Positions 39,301 to 48,912 of a DNA stretch of 64,000 nucleotides are shown here, piece by piece. Location: the NCBI RefSeq assembly GCF_001540865.1, contig NC_033644.1:6664751-6728750 (forward strand), read 5' to 3'. The position numbers were made by a program, and so were the translations under genes. The first letter of the stretch is position 1, and each line of letters begins with the position of its first letter. The notes under the pieces were generated by a model that saw only the letters and a program-made list of their open reading frames with translations, was not told the DNA's origin and ran no database searches. Origin of the DNA: Ananas comosus (taxonomy: Eukaryota > Streptophyta > Magnoliopsida > Poales > Bromeliaceae).

Positions 39301-40808
39301 TACACTTCCGACTGGTATTCGGCTTTGATACCAATTACAACAACCCGACCAACTAGCAATAATAACTCGTTAGGTCTAAACCACTAGCCCTAAACACTTA
39401 AACCCGATTATTATTATTAGGGTGCAAGGCCTTTGATATTCCCAATCAAAACCTCTTTTCCATCTGATGTAGGACTAATAGGGTATTACAATTGTAAAAT
39501 AGGGAGATTGGCATAATGGAAGAGATGCCGCCGTTGATCGCCTCTTTGGTACTGAGAGAGAAGCAAAGCAGGCTACCAAGTAAGGAAGTTGGCAGAAGTT
39601 GGCAATATCGACAATACCACAACAGTGGTGGACAGGAGGCCTTGGTAGATTGGTCGTGATTGAGCTGATCATTAGCTACAGCTGGGGAGGAGCTAGGACT
39701 CCAATTGAATGAAGCGGGATTTTTTTTTTTCCTTTCTAATCAAGGCTCTGAATCCATAATAAGAATTTCAGAACAGAGGGAATATGGTATGGGTTGAATG
39801 GCTTGTGTATAGGAACAAATATGTCATTTGGATATAGTGACAAAGATAAAAAAAAGCCACTCTATACTGCTGGACGATTAATTGACTTAAAAATCTTGCC
39901 AACCCCTCTTTCATTTTGCTTTCACCCCTCCTATACTACTTCCCAACCTCATCTTTTTGTTCATCTGTATCTGCATCTGCATATGACCGAGTCATCTGAC
40001 ATTCCTAACTAGTTTTGGATTTTGAGAATTTAACACACTCTATCCACAACATCTAGTGGAAAATGCTACTTTATAAAGCATTGAGCAAAGAAAAGGCATA
40101 TTTTCAACTTCCTAGCATGATATTGCTCATGGATTTATCCAGTCTTTTCTAAAGGGAAAAGTCCCCCACAAAAGTAAAATAATAAAACAAGAGAGAACGG
40201 ATTCTCCAAGTGAAATCATTTTTTTTACCCTTATGTACATCAATTCGTAGAGTGCATACGCAGCCGACTTATTGATCGTGATGACCGGCGGCGACCGTAT
40301 GGTCTGCATCTTCTGCGTGTCATTCTCCTCCACCTCCACCAGTTCCGCGACGATCGAAGCCTCTCCACCGCTCTGCCATTTCGCAAGTTTCAATTGAGGC
40401 CCAAATTTCCATTAATTCTTATCAGCTAATTCTGACAGAATCGCAGTTCAGAACCAACCGAAGTTGGCGAGTTCAGGAACATCAGTTTCGCCATCGACCA
40501 CGACCGCGACCGTCACGGTCGATGAGAAAACTAATGTTCTCGCTCTCGCTAAACTAAGTTACGTCGCGATCGAAGAAGAGACGACGACGGGATCAGGGTT
40601 AGGGTTTAGGAATTACGGATCCGCTGGGGACGGCCATGTCGACGACGATTTTTCTGCCGCAGGTGAGGTCGTCGGAACCGGAGACTTTGGCGCAGGTCTC
40701 GAGGCGGGACTTGGCGAGGATCTCGACGGCGAGGGGCGAGGGGAGGGAGGAGAGTACGAGGAGGAGGAGGCGGAGGAGGAAGAAGGAAAGAGGGGCGAGA
40801 GGAGGCAT
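18393..40808 (-). CDS. HAP2: HAP2/GCS1 gamete membrane fusogen
   Basis: Complete 18-exon gene, 724 aa, minus strand: 40617-40808, 40229-40372, 38392-38480, 36987-37026, 35670-35727, 35525-35585, 34096-34174, 32803-32937, 26979-27173, 26253-26333, 26058-26158, 25313-25430, 22327-22359, 21208-21301, 20998-21086, 20402-20520, 18930-19030, 18393-18838. All joins are GT-AG and in frame. Residues 1-27 are a signal peptide. The Cys-rich 156-195 segment ([15 protein letters not shown], then [12 protein letters not shown]) lies in the region carrying the fusion loop in HAP2 structures. The conserved HAP2-GCS1 block is about 287-330 ([28 protein letters not shown]). One membrane helix spans about 561-584, followed by a 140-aa His/Lys/Arg-rich cytosolic tail. 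By family knowledge it is a class II fusogen-like protein of sperm needed for gamete fusion. Introns are loaded with transposons, and intron 8 is 5.6 kb. Confidence 0.96.
19192..19660. repeat. Dispersed repeat in HAP2 intron 17
   Basis: Begins GGGATGTCAATGGGTACGAA and carries repeated CCCAAACCCGA and GGTTCGGGTTTAGG motifs that are partly inverse to each other, like the insertion at 17098-17400. It ends near CCCATCCCGGATCC. Probably a MITE; exact ends were not determined. Confidence 0.5.
22610..22886 (+). mobile_element. Small TRIM-like element, second family, in HAP2 intron 12
   Basis: Two direct repeats of 70-80 bp: 22610-22678 (GTTGAATATAAATATTA to ATAATTTAACG) and 22807-22886 (TGTTAAATATAAATATTA to ATAATTTAACA). 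The first is followed immediately by TGATATCAAAGCC, close to the tRNA-Met primer site. A purine run AAGGGAGGG precedes the second. The core includes CCTGAGTTCGAGTCTC, common near such primer sites. No clear target duplication was found. Confidence 0.6.
23611..23921. mobile_element. hAT-like MITE, CAAGG...CCTTG family, copy C
   Basis: 311 bp with ends TAAGGATTTAAGTATCGTGG and ACACTTAAATCCTTG and the same GGCACG-rich sub-ends as copies A, B and D. Flanking octamers ATTTTTTT and GTTTCTTT agree at 6 of 8 positions. In HAP2 intron 12. Confidence 0.75.
24193..24745. mobile_element. Long-TIR fold-back MITE in HAP2 intron 12
   Basis: Left arm about 24205-24325 (TAGTTGGAGTGC, then GAGGCCTCCACGCTTC and GATTTGAAGTATTC) pairs with right arm about 24605-24740 (read inward TAGCTAGGAGGCTTC, then GAGACCTTCGTGCTTCC and TATTTGAAGTATCTAG). 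The core resembles that of the element at 7240-7794 (CTAATGATC...AAAGG...TCAAAAT). Ends are approximate. Confidence 0.65.
25578..25612. repeat. (CACAT)7 microsatellite
   Basis: Seven uninterrupted CACAT units in HAP2 intron 11, between exons 11 and 12. Likely polymorphic in length. Confidence 0.95.
26468..26656 (+). repeat. Three 63-bp tandem repeats, open in one frame, in HAP2 intron 9
   Basis: Units at 26468-26530, 26531-26593 and 26594-26656 each begin ATGACC and end near CAGAATGG or its variant. The 63-bp period equals 21 codons and the plus frame stays open through all three before a stop at 26657-26659. There is no start context or similarity to suggest a real protein; it lies inside an intron on the opposite strand. 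Confidence 0.85.
27473..28770. mobile_element. Probable long hAT-like element with internal tandem repeats, right end not found
   Basis: The left end CAAGGATTAAAGTATTGTGG matches the CAAGG family, and the following block (TCTTATAATGTTATTTTGAAAG, split here: TCTTATAATGTTATT then TTGAAAG) is shared with copy B near 4632-4655. From about 27850 it consists of four or five degenerate units of roughly 165-205 bp. Each holds a GATCTATCCATGAAAATTAA-like block and a CAATTGCTTTAATTTT-like block (about 28086, 28251, 28456, 28627). Copy B carries only one such unit. No CCTTG right end was seen before the solo LTR region. In HAP2 intron 8. Confidence 0.55.
29095..31289. mobile_element. Solo LTR, probably Ty3/gypsy-type, in HAP2 intron 8
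   Basis: 2195 bp starting TGTAGTATCCCTAGGG and ending CCGGGGCGTGACA, flanked by a perfect 5-bp duplication AATTT (29090-29094 and 31290-31294). No primer site, polypurine tract, coding domain or second LTR is present, so it is a solo LTR. The content is GC-rich compared with the surrounding intron. It includes CT/GA-rich leader-like DNA near 29415-29465, a GCACCCACTGAGGACTA block near 30868, and four GTACCGGTAC-type palindromes at 29261-29331. Superfamily assignment rests on general LTR appearance and 5-bp duplication only. Confidence 0.85.
38971..39490 (-). mobile_element. TRIM retrotransposon, copy 2 (reversed), in HAP2 intron 2
   Basis: Same family as 550-1836 and 58359-58825, read on the minus strand. 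The 5' LTR 39336-39490 starts TGTAATACCC. A primer site TGGTATCAAAGCC follows at about 39322-39334. The polypurine tract (CCCCCCC on plus, about 39131) precedes the 3' LTR 38971-39125, which ends TTGTTACA. Flanks GTTGT (38966-38970) and ATTGT (39491-39495) are a 4/5-match duplication. Both LTRs are about 155 bp; no coding capacity. Confidence 0.85.
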
Positions 40809-40918
40809 TTGGGGGGCCGGCGAAGGGAGAGCACAGTAGTGAGTCGACGAGCGAGGGAGAGGGGGGGGGGTTTGAGGGGTTTGTGCTCGGAAGAAGGGAG
40901 CGCGATCGTGGGAGGAGG

Positions 40919-40926
40919 TAACCGTC
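40919..40926 (+). promoter_or_regulatory. Candidate DUO1-type MYB site upstream of HAP2
   Basis: TAACCGTC lies about 110 bp upstream of the HAP2 start codon, in the GC-rich region between the ATG and a SINE. It fits the (T/A)AACCG(C/T) motif known for the male germline MYB factor DUO1, which controls HAP2/GCS1 in other land plants. An 8-bp match can occur by chance, and its position relative to the transcription start is unknown. Confidence 0.4.
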
Positions 40927-41139
40927 GTTGTACCTCGCCGCGCGCGTCCCAATCCCTTCATTTGAATCAGGGTGCGGTACCGACCTTTCCAACGTCTATT
41001 TTTGTTGCAGAGATGCGTGCGCTTAAAATATAATTTTTGAAATCACTCCGACCGTCAATAATACAAGTGGCAAATAGATTGATGATCGATACCCCAAGTT
41101 TAAAGTTCAAATTTTAGTTGATTTATATTTTCGGTTTTA

Positions 41140-41920
41140 GAGTGTGCTTGGTTCCACATAAAATTGTAGAAAAAAAATTTTTAGTGGAAAAAAATTTTTC
41201 GTCGTTTGTGTTTGGTTTGTAGGAAAAAGAAAATAGTTTTTCGTAACGGTTGTTTGGTTAAAAAGAAAAGAAAAAAAAATTAATATATTTTTTATTATAT
41301 ATATATATATATATATATTATATATTATTAATATATAATAATTATCATAATATATTTAATTATTATAATTTATATTTATAAACAAAATATATTATATAAT
41401 AAATATGTAATATAATATATATATATATATATATATATAGAACTAGGCTGGAATACTATCAATAGCACCAAGTTGTTGGTACTATTAGTTTTTTAGTCCT
41501 TGGATTGAGAAATGTGCGGTTAGGATCATGTGGGCCCTCTAGGGTTGAGTGGATGGTTGGTTGAATAGTATAATCTGACGGGTAAAAATAATCAAAGGGA
41601 TTAATCTAACGGCAGAAAACTTGATAGCACCAAGTGTTTGGTGCTATCGATAGCATAGCAGCCGGACTCTATATATATATATATATATAGGTGAGTGGTC
41701 CAGTGGTCCAGTGTGGACCACTCACATCGCAAGGAAGCCCCATGAGCCACGATAGTTTTCGTTTTCCACCGAGATTCGGCGAAAACGAAATGCTTGTTTT
41801 TACATGAAATCTATAAAATAATTTTTTCTATAAAATTTTTTTACATCGAACCAAACGCTAGAAAAATGATTTTTCACTGAAAAAAAATTTTCTGACCATT
41901 TTTACGGGAACCAAAGGCCC
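41140..41920. mobile_element. MITE with GTTCC/GGAAC ends inserted in the SINE
   Basis: The left end GAGTGTGCTTGGTTCCACAT and the right end read inward GGGCCTTTGGTTCCCGTAAA are imperfect inverted repeats, continuing into AAAAATTTTT-rich sub-ends on both sides. Flanks TTA and TAA could be a worn 3-bp duplication (PIF/Harbinger-like), but this is not certain. It contains (TA)n stretches and the second MITE at 41440-41669. Confidence 0.65.
41440..41669. mobile_element. Short MITE nested in (TA)n, third level of nesting
   Basis: About 230 bp between two TATATA tracts. Ends are GAACTAGGCTGGAATACTAT and, read inward on the minus strand, GAGTCCGGCTGCTATGCTAT, followed on both sides by CRATAGCACCAA. 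The interior includes GGGCCCTCTAGGGTTGAG. A partial relative of the interior seems present near 16300-16420 (ACCAACCACCCACTCAACCC). Confidence 0.75.
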
Positions 41921-41994
41921 TAAGTTTATTTCTAAATGAAATAAACGAAATAGATAACATACAATTTATCTCTCAAAAAAAAATTGAAATTACT

Positions 41995-42806
41995 GTACTA
42001 ATAATTTAGTGAGACGATATGAAAATTACACTAGGCTAGGCATGTTTGCTTAATTAGTGATTGAAATAAAAATAAAAAAAATTAAATTAAATTACATTTA
42101 AATAAAAAATAGAATGATGAATTATTCATGAATATTTGATTTATTATTCGAATAAAAATTGGAATAAATATCTAAGATTTTGGAAAAGCATTTTGATTAA
42201 GGAGAAAAAAGTGATGTAGGGAGAGGAGAGAGAGGCGTTTGTGAGAGAAGGATTTGAGTGATTTATATTTTGAAATGTGTTAATTTTGGATTCAAAGTCA
42301 GTTTGGGTTATAAATAAATTTGGTCATTTTCACTCTAGAATAAAATGGGAATTAAAATTCGATTCTTGTAAAATAAACAAGAATTATTAAAATCAATGAA
42401 TCTCATTCTGATTTCATAGTTTAAAATATATGAAACTAAAAATACATATAATCAATACATCTAAATATATATGTAAATTTGCATCTCCTCTATCTTACAA
42501 GTCACAAAAATCTAATAAATTTTAATTAAAAGAAAAAAAAAGTATAAAACTTGAGAGAAAAAATGGGTCTTTGAGCGATGAGTGTAAAATATATACTTAA
42601 TTTAAAAGTATACAAAATAACATTGCTGAAAAAAAAAATATATTCAAATTATGAAAAAATATCAATCCAATCCAATGATTTGAATGCAGCTCATTATTAA
42701 ATGGACAGCTTGCTATTTAAATGAATAGCAAAATTATTCTTTATGAAAAATACTTAAAATACAGCCTATAGAAATTGGTTATCGCAGACTCACAATCAAT
42801 TAGGTA
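41995..42806. other. AT-rich intergenic DNA; no gene seen
   Basis: Between the SINE upstream of HAP2 and the MITE that hosts the LINE. AT-rich, with short A-runs and no frame of more than 60 codons that looks coding. No recognised repeat beyond weak similarity to AT-rich MITE cores. Confidence 0.6.
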
Positions 42807-45800
42807 AATTGCCTTCTTGGTCCCAACCTTTTCAAATTATTTTTTATTTTGGTTTCTAATTTTTTTGAAATACAATTTAAGTACCAACCAATGCAATTAA
42901 ATTTCTGCCGATAAAAATGAGATTAAAATTTTTGCTTTGGGGATTAGCACTCCTTTGGTCCGATGAGATTCATATTAAAATTTTTGCTTCATCTGCCGCT
43001 TTCATTCTCACCACTGTGGATGTTGCTGACTCCCCTCCTTGGCTTTTTGTCGGAGTCTATATCAACCCTTCTCTGCTACAAGTTGCTATTGTGTGGAATT
43101 CACTCCTTGATCTTATTAAGCAAGCAAGCCTCCCAACTATGCTCATTGGAGATTTTAACTGTATACTTGACCCGCAGGATAAATTAGGAGGTACATTTTC
43201 TTCATCTCTGTCCAACACTCCGCTATGCCGTTTCATCCAAGCAGGAGGGTTTTTTTAGGTTAAGTCTGTCGGGCCGGGTTATACCTGGACTAATAAACAA
43301 AAACCTCCATTCACGATCCTTGAGCGACTTGATAGAGTGCTCGTAGATCCTCAATGGTCAAATATTTTTCTTGCAGCCCGTTTAGTACTTCTGCCTACAG
43401 TTGCCAGTGACCATAGTCCTCTACTCCTTTCATTGCATGTATCGAATGCCCGCCGGAAAAAGCGATTTCGATTCGAAAATTGGTGGTTGCTTCAGGAGGA
43501 CTTCAAGCAAGTTGTTCAGCGGAGTTGGACTGCTGACTCAGGTGCTTCCATGCCGCTACGACTCTGTCGACTCTCTTTTGATTTGAGTCATTGGGCAGGA
43601 GCGCACCGTCTTAATTTGCGAGCCCAATTGGATAGTACATTTCAACAACTTACTAAGCTGCAGAGGCTTCCTCTTAGCGATCCGGCTAGGAAGAAGGAGG
43701 GTTCGCTCACAGCGATGTACGAGGATCTTTTGTACAAACAAGAACTATTTTGGGCACAAAGAGCTAAAGACAATTGGATCAGGTTCGGAGATCGAAACAC
43801 TACGTATTTTCATGCAAAGGCTTCGCAGAGAAAGAAGAGGAATGCCATCACCATGCTAAAGAACAATTCGGGATTCGTGCTCACTGATCAATCTGAAATT
43901 CGGGAGCATATTACCCAACACTTTAATCATTGCTATTCTTTACCACATTTTTGTGATACCTCTGCTTCAAAATGGAGTACTTTTGACTGCTTTCTCCCTA
44001 CTATCTCCTCTACTAATGCAGCACAGTTAATAGCGCCTCCCCAACTCTCCGAGTTGCGGGATGCGCTATTTAGTATGAAGCCTGATAAATCACCCGGCCC
44101 AGATGGGTTTTCTCTTCGCTTTTTCCAAACCCATTGGGATCTGGTACACACTGACCTATTTTCATTAGTGCAGGCTTTCTTCAGTGGAAAAGATGTCCCC
44201 ACAAGTATTAATAAGACATCCATTGTTCTTATTCCAAAGAAAGATCACCCCGAGCATATTACTGATTTCAGGCCAATTAGTTTATGCAACGTCACATACA
44301 AGTGTCTGGCAAAGATCCTTGTTAACCGACTAAAGGCGATCCTTCCTGATCTCATAGCTCCGGAGCAATCTGCCTTCGTCCTAGGTAGAAACATTACTAA
44401 CAATTATTTACTCACTCAGGAAGTCTTACATACCTTTAAACAGATGCATCATAAATCGGGGGCCGTGGCTATTAAAATTGACCTAGCTAAGGCTTACGAT
44501 CGGCTAAGCTGAGACTTTCTTCTCATTATGCTCCATAAATATGGATTTCCTGAAAGGTTTTGTAAGTGGGTTAATTGGTGCATCTCCACTGTTGACTATT
44601 CAGTTTTAGTTAATGGTGAGGATTCTAACTGGTTCAAACCGACTAGAGGCCTATGGCAAGGATGTCCACTTTCCCCTTACTTATTCATCTTAGCCATCAA
44701 TGCTTTATCTGCTATGTTCAAGGCAGCCACTGTGGAAAATTCGTTAGAAGGGATTCGTCTTGGAACTGGGGGACCAATTCTAACTCATGTTCTGTACGCC
44801 GATGATCTATTTGTTTTCTCAAAAGCAACCAACAATGATATTCGTGCCCTTAAGATGCTTCTTCTTACTTTTTGTGAATTACCTGGGGACGAGATTAACT
44901 ATTCTAAATCGGCAATTATTTTCAATCGACGCATGAGCGAGGTACAACGAGATGCTATTCGACTGGAGCTAAATATAAATGATGCACCCTTGCAAGGCAA
45001 GTATCTAGGGAACCCCCTTTTTCTTGAAAGAAGCCTTACTAATACTTTCGAGTTTGTTATTAATCGCTTGCAAAAGAGATTAACAGGTTGGAAAGCTAAA
45101 AGTCTCTCCCATGCTGGAAGACTAACTCTCATCCAATCCGTTTTACTTGCTATACCACGCTTTTATCTCAGTTTTATTATTCTCCCGGCCAAGTTCATTC
45201 ACAAGATTGAACGTGTTATTAGAGACTTTTGGTGGGGGTTTGATGACTCAAATAGGCATTTATACCTGCAGGCGTGGTCAAAACTCACGAGAGATCGGAA
45301 AGATGGAGGATTGGGAATTCCTTCTCTAGAAGTACTCAACAGAGCGCTTGTTACTAAATTGGTTTGGAGTTTTCTACACTGTCCTAATTCCCTGTGGGCG
45401 AAAGCTATCAGACACAAATACCTAGTGCAGGATTTTTGGACAGCAATAGCTAGATCGAATGCCTCTCAGATTTGGAAATCTATGCTGAGTATGAGACATG
45501 TTCTACACGGGGCATTTGAACAAATGGGGGAGCATACTCGGTGGAGGGCTACATCTACAGGACGTTTCACCCTAAGCTCGGCGATTTCGTATTTGAACCG
45601 ACAGCAATCTTCAAGTTTGAATCATGGGATTAGTGCAAGAACACAAGGTATCTGTTTTAAAATTTGGAAGCTCAAGGAAGTTATGCCGCGGGTTAAATTA
45701 TTCATTTGGCGTGCTGTTGTGGATGCTCTTCCAGTGGGCCCCAAGCTTGCGGAGCGTATACCTCATTTCGGAGACTCTTGCCCACTGTGCCAGGAGCAGT

Positions 45801-46744
45801 CTGAGACGAGGGATCATTTGTTCTTTCATTGTCTATTAAGTCAGCAAGTGTGGTTTGCCTCGCAGGTTAGTCTGCGCACTGCACAGTCTTCACTGACTTT
45901 CATAGAGTGGTTGGATGCACTCATTAACAATGAACGATTTTACGAGATTCGGGCATATTGCATGCATGTGTTGTGGTCCATTTGGAAGGCACGAAATGAT
46001 TATATTTTTCAGCACAAGAAATTTTCATGTTCGGAAGTTTTGAGGAATGCGAGAATGTGGACGAAGCTCTATAGCAAAGCTCACCTTCAGCCTCTCCATA
46101 TTCCTGATCCGGCGACTATCAATTCTTTTTCACCACCAAATACCATCTGTTGGGTGGATGGTGCTTGGAAGGAAAATCGCTCGGGTGGAATTGGATATTT
46201 AGTCGTAGAAGGGGATGTGGACGTTTATTGTTGCGCAGCACCTTCCATCGATTCAGAAACTGCTCTTGCTGCAGAGATACAAGCTTGGTATGAGGCAGTT
46301 AAGTGGCTTCTAAATAATCGGCCTAATATCAAGTGCTCAATTTACACAGATTCGACTGCTATCATTCGTTCCTGTTTGTTTAAGGACCAGCATAACCCAT
46401 TTTCACTACAAGAATTAGAGCGTATTGCTTGGCTTCGACGCCTTTTGGAGTCCAACAATAATATTCTTATAGGGTGGTCGTCTAGATATAGTTCTTTTTC
46501 ACAACATGTTGATAAATTAGCTAAATGGTGCCTTGGTTCCCAGGTAGCTTCTAGTTGGTCTTCTTTCACAGAGTTTGAGAAGTTTGTAACTCCTTATCAT
46601 ATGGAATAAATGCCTTATGGTGTTCTTTTCCAAAAAAAAAAAAAAAGAAAAAAAAAAGAGATTAAAATTGACGGAATGAACCATGTCGTCGTCAGGGACC
46701 AAAGTAAAAAAATATAAAAAAAGGTTGGGACCAATAATACAATT
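42807..46744. mobile_element. MITE interrupted by a LINE
   Basis: The left terminus AATTGCCTTCTTGGTCCCAA (about 42807) and the right terminus, read inward from 46744, AATTGTATTATTGGTCCCAA are inverted repeats. Both continue into AACCTTTT and TTTGGT(T/C)(T/C)CT. Without the LINE and its target duplication the element is roughly 200 bp. The LINE duplication GAGATTAAAATT lies within it. Confidence 0.65.
42931..46657 (+). pseudogene. 5'-truncated L1-type LINE (endonuclease fragment, RT, zf-RVT, RNase H)
   Basis: One frame runs from 42931 to 46609 broken only by TAG at 43256-43258 and TGA at 44510-44512. Order: C-terminal half of an apurinic-type endonuclease (GDFNCILDPQDKLGG, VASDHSPLLL); reverse transcriptase (KSPGPDGFS, FRPISLCNVTYK, GLWQGCPLSPYLF, and catalytic YADD in HVLYADDLFVF); a Cys/His zf-RVT block near 45775-45835 (CPLCQE...DHLFFHC); and a C-terminal RNase H (WVDGAWKENRSGGIG, AEIQAWYEA, YTDSTAII, HVDKLAK). 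It ends in a poly-A run 46632-46657. The 12-bp duplication GAGATTAAAATT (42919-42930, 46658-46669) proves target-primed insertion. The N-terminal endonuclease and ORF1 are absent. Confidence 0.93.
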
Positions 46745-47975
46745 AAAATTTTAATTTTAATATTAATGTAAAAGTTTAAAATTAAAATTTTGAATTTGAA
46801 TTCAAAGCTACAATTTTGATTGGATCTTAAAGGAGAAATTTGAATTGGAATTCAAAATTTGAATCTGACTGAAATTGAATTTGAATTTTGGTTTAAAATT
46901 TTGAAATTTAATTTTGATATTTGAAATTAATTTTGACTCTAATTTTGAATTCAAACTCAAAATCTGAATTTGAATTTTCAAATTAAATTTAAAATATAAA
47001 TATGATTTTTACTTTGAATTCAAAATCTGAATTATCTTTCAAATTTTTGAATTCAAAATCAAAATTTAATTTTGAATTTAAAATCTAAATGCGAATTTGG
47101 ATTGATATTTGAATTCAAAATCTGAATTTGAAATTAAAATTCAGAATTTAAAATTAAAATCAAATTCATGATCAAAATTCAAAATTCCATTATTTTAATT
47201 TAAATTTAACTTCAAATTTATATTTAAATTCAAATTTCAAAATTAATTTACTTTTAATCAAATTTCACATTTGAAATTTCCATGTTATACAATGTTCCTG
47301 TATTTGAACTTCAAATTTACATTCTAATTTTGAATTTGACTTTCACATTTAAATTTGATTTTAGGTTCAAATTTTAAATTTAAATTTTGATGTTGGATTC
47401 GAATTTCAAATTCAACTTCAATTTCAATCAAATTCACCTTTGTACTTAATTTTAAATTCAAATTCTATTTTAAAATTTAATTTCAAACTTAGATCTTGAA
47501 TTTTAAATTCAAAATGTAAATTTGAATTCAAATTTCAAACTCAAATTTAGATTTGAATTCTAATTTCAAATTCAAATTTAAAAGTCAAATTCAGATCATT
47601 TAATTAGATTTAAATTCAAATTTTGATTTTGATTTCAAATATCAATCTAAATTCACATTCTAACTTTTAATTCTATATTTTAAATTCAAATTCAAATTCC
47701 GGTCTTGAATTTAAATTTTGAATTCAAATTAGCAATACAGATTTAGATGTTAAATTTAAATTTAGATTTTTAGTTTGAATTCAAGTTTAGAAGCAATATT
47801 GATTCTGGATATCAAAACTAAATTTTAAAATTGAAATCACAATTCAAATTCAATTTCAAAGTCAAATCCAATTGAAATTTCTAATTTAAGTTTAAATCAA
47901 AAACTGTAGCTTTAATTCAAATTCAAAGTTTTAATTTAAATTTTTACTTAAAAATTAAAATTTTAAATTTCTAAT
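46738..47975. repeat. 1.2 kb AATTTGAATTC-type low-complexity tract
   Basis: Long run of permutations of AAATTTGAATTCAAA with both orientations mixed, nearly all A/T with G or C spaced every few bases. The tracts of four or more A or T recur at short regular spacing. It starts right after the MITE/LINE insertion. No coding frame. Confidence 0.9.
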
Positions 47976-48855
47976 ACTTCACTAGCACTTTTTACAACTA
48001 CCTAACTTCAGTTGATGAGTAATAATTTGGATATTTTTAATAGAAAATATAGAGAATTGCCGAAATATTATAAATCGTGAATCAAACGGGCCCTTAATGT
48101 TAAATTGAAATATAATATTCTAAATGAAATGAGTATTTATACAATTATATTATAAGTAACCTCTTAATTAGTTATAAAAATTTTTTTATATTTGTTCTGA
48201 AGTTTTTCTTATAGGATTTGATGATTTAAAAGATTGAAATGGTTATATGGTCGTATACATTGTAAAATCCCTCTTTATAGGTGGTTGTTGAAACCTTTAA
48301 CCTATATTTCTCTAATATTCCTATCTTGGCATTATCCTTTTTCAAAAATATTGTATGATACACAAGTTGATTTAAAATTATAAATTTATGGCCCTATTTT
48401 GGGAGAAATAAATATACTAATTTTTTATTTTTATTTTTATTTTAATTAGGAGGAGGAATATTGAGCTAAAATATAAAATAAAATGACCAACCAATCAGAA
48501 ATGTCATCTCTATATGTAAGCATTCTATTAAATTGTTTCTTCAAAAAGCAACCAATTTTGTACTTCAGATATTCAATAAATATAAACATATAAATATGGG
48601 AGCTATTCACCTCAAGTGCTACAAAATACTGCAAAACTATTTGTCTTAGCGCATTTTTGTTATTTTAAGAAAAAAAAATGTTGAGAACGCCGCAGAAGCT
48701 CCAACAATATTGGATGGCAAATCTCCTTTTTTGTGGTTTATTACGGCATCTTTTTTGTTATCAAAAAGTTGCTACTTGGGATAACGTGAATCCATAGGGT
48801 TAGCATTTTCCACCATTTTGCCCATTGGGTGGGACGGCAATTTCCACTATTTTGT
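47976..48855. other. AT-rich intergenic DNA; no gene seen
   Basis: Contains a possible MITE end near 48078 (AATCAAACGGGCCCTTAA) and otherwise AT-rich text without coding signals. The segment 48680-48850 is slightly more GC-rich and unrecognised. Confidence 0.5.
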
Positions 48856-48878
48856 GGGGGGGGGGGGGGGGGGGGGGG
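48856..48878 (+). repeat. Poly-G run of 23
   Basis: TTTGT is followed by 23 consecutive G and then CGAAAC. Such a tract can form G-quadruplexes and is prone to replication slippage and sequencing error, so the true length is uncertain. Confidence 0.85.
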
Positions 48879-48912
48879 CGAAACAGAGCAGAATTTTTAA
48901 ACTTTTTTAGAA

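Larger units (their letters stand above)
41048..41983 (+). mobile_element. tRNA-derived SINE, split by a MITE, upstream of HAP2
   Basis: The SINE reads CCGACCGTCAATAATACAAG (41048) to about 41139, then resumes TAAGTTTATTTCTAAATGAA at 41921 and ends in TTATCTCTC plus poly-A at 41983. Joined, it parallels the SINE at 55026-55189: ACAAGTGGCAAA as A-box region, GTTCAAATTTTAG in the B-box place, then the AAGTTTATTTCTAAATGAAA tail. Target duplications TTGAAATCACT (41037-41047) and TTGAAATTACT (41984-41994) agree at 10 of 11 positions. Confidence 0.75.

Noticed and set aside
40613..40992. Other minus-strand frames over HAP2 exon 1 (Pro/Ser-rich)
   Set aside because: Out of frame with the [14 protein letters not shown] reading that continues into exon 2; composition is a GC-rich artefact.
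40464..41033. 189-codon plus-strand open frame opposite HAP2 exon 1
   Set aside because: Antisense to the signal-peptide exon; Glu/Gly/Arg-rich because of GC-rich DNA; no domain. The minus-strand exon fits HAP2 exactly.
46738..47975. Satellite array with a fixed repeat unit
   Set aside because: No constant unit could be defined by eye; the text is a permuted low-complexity mixture on both strands.
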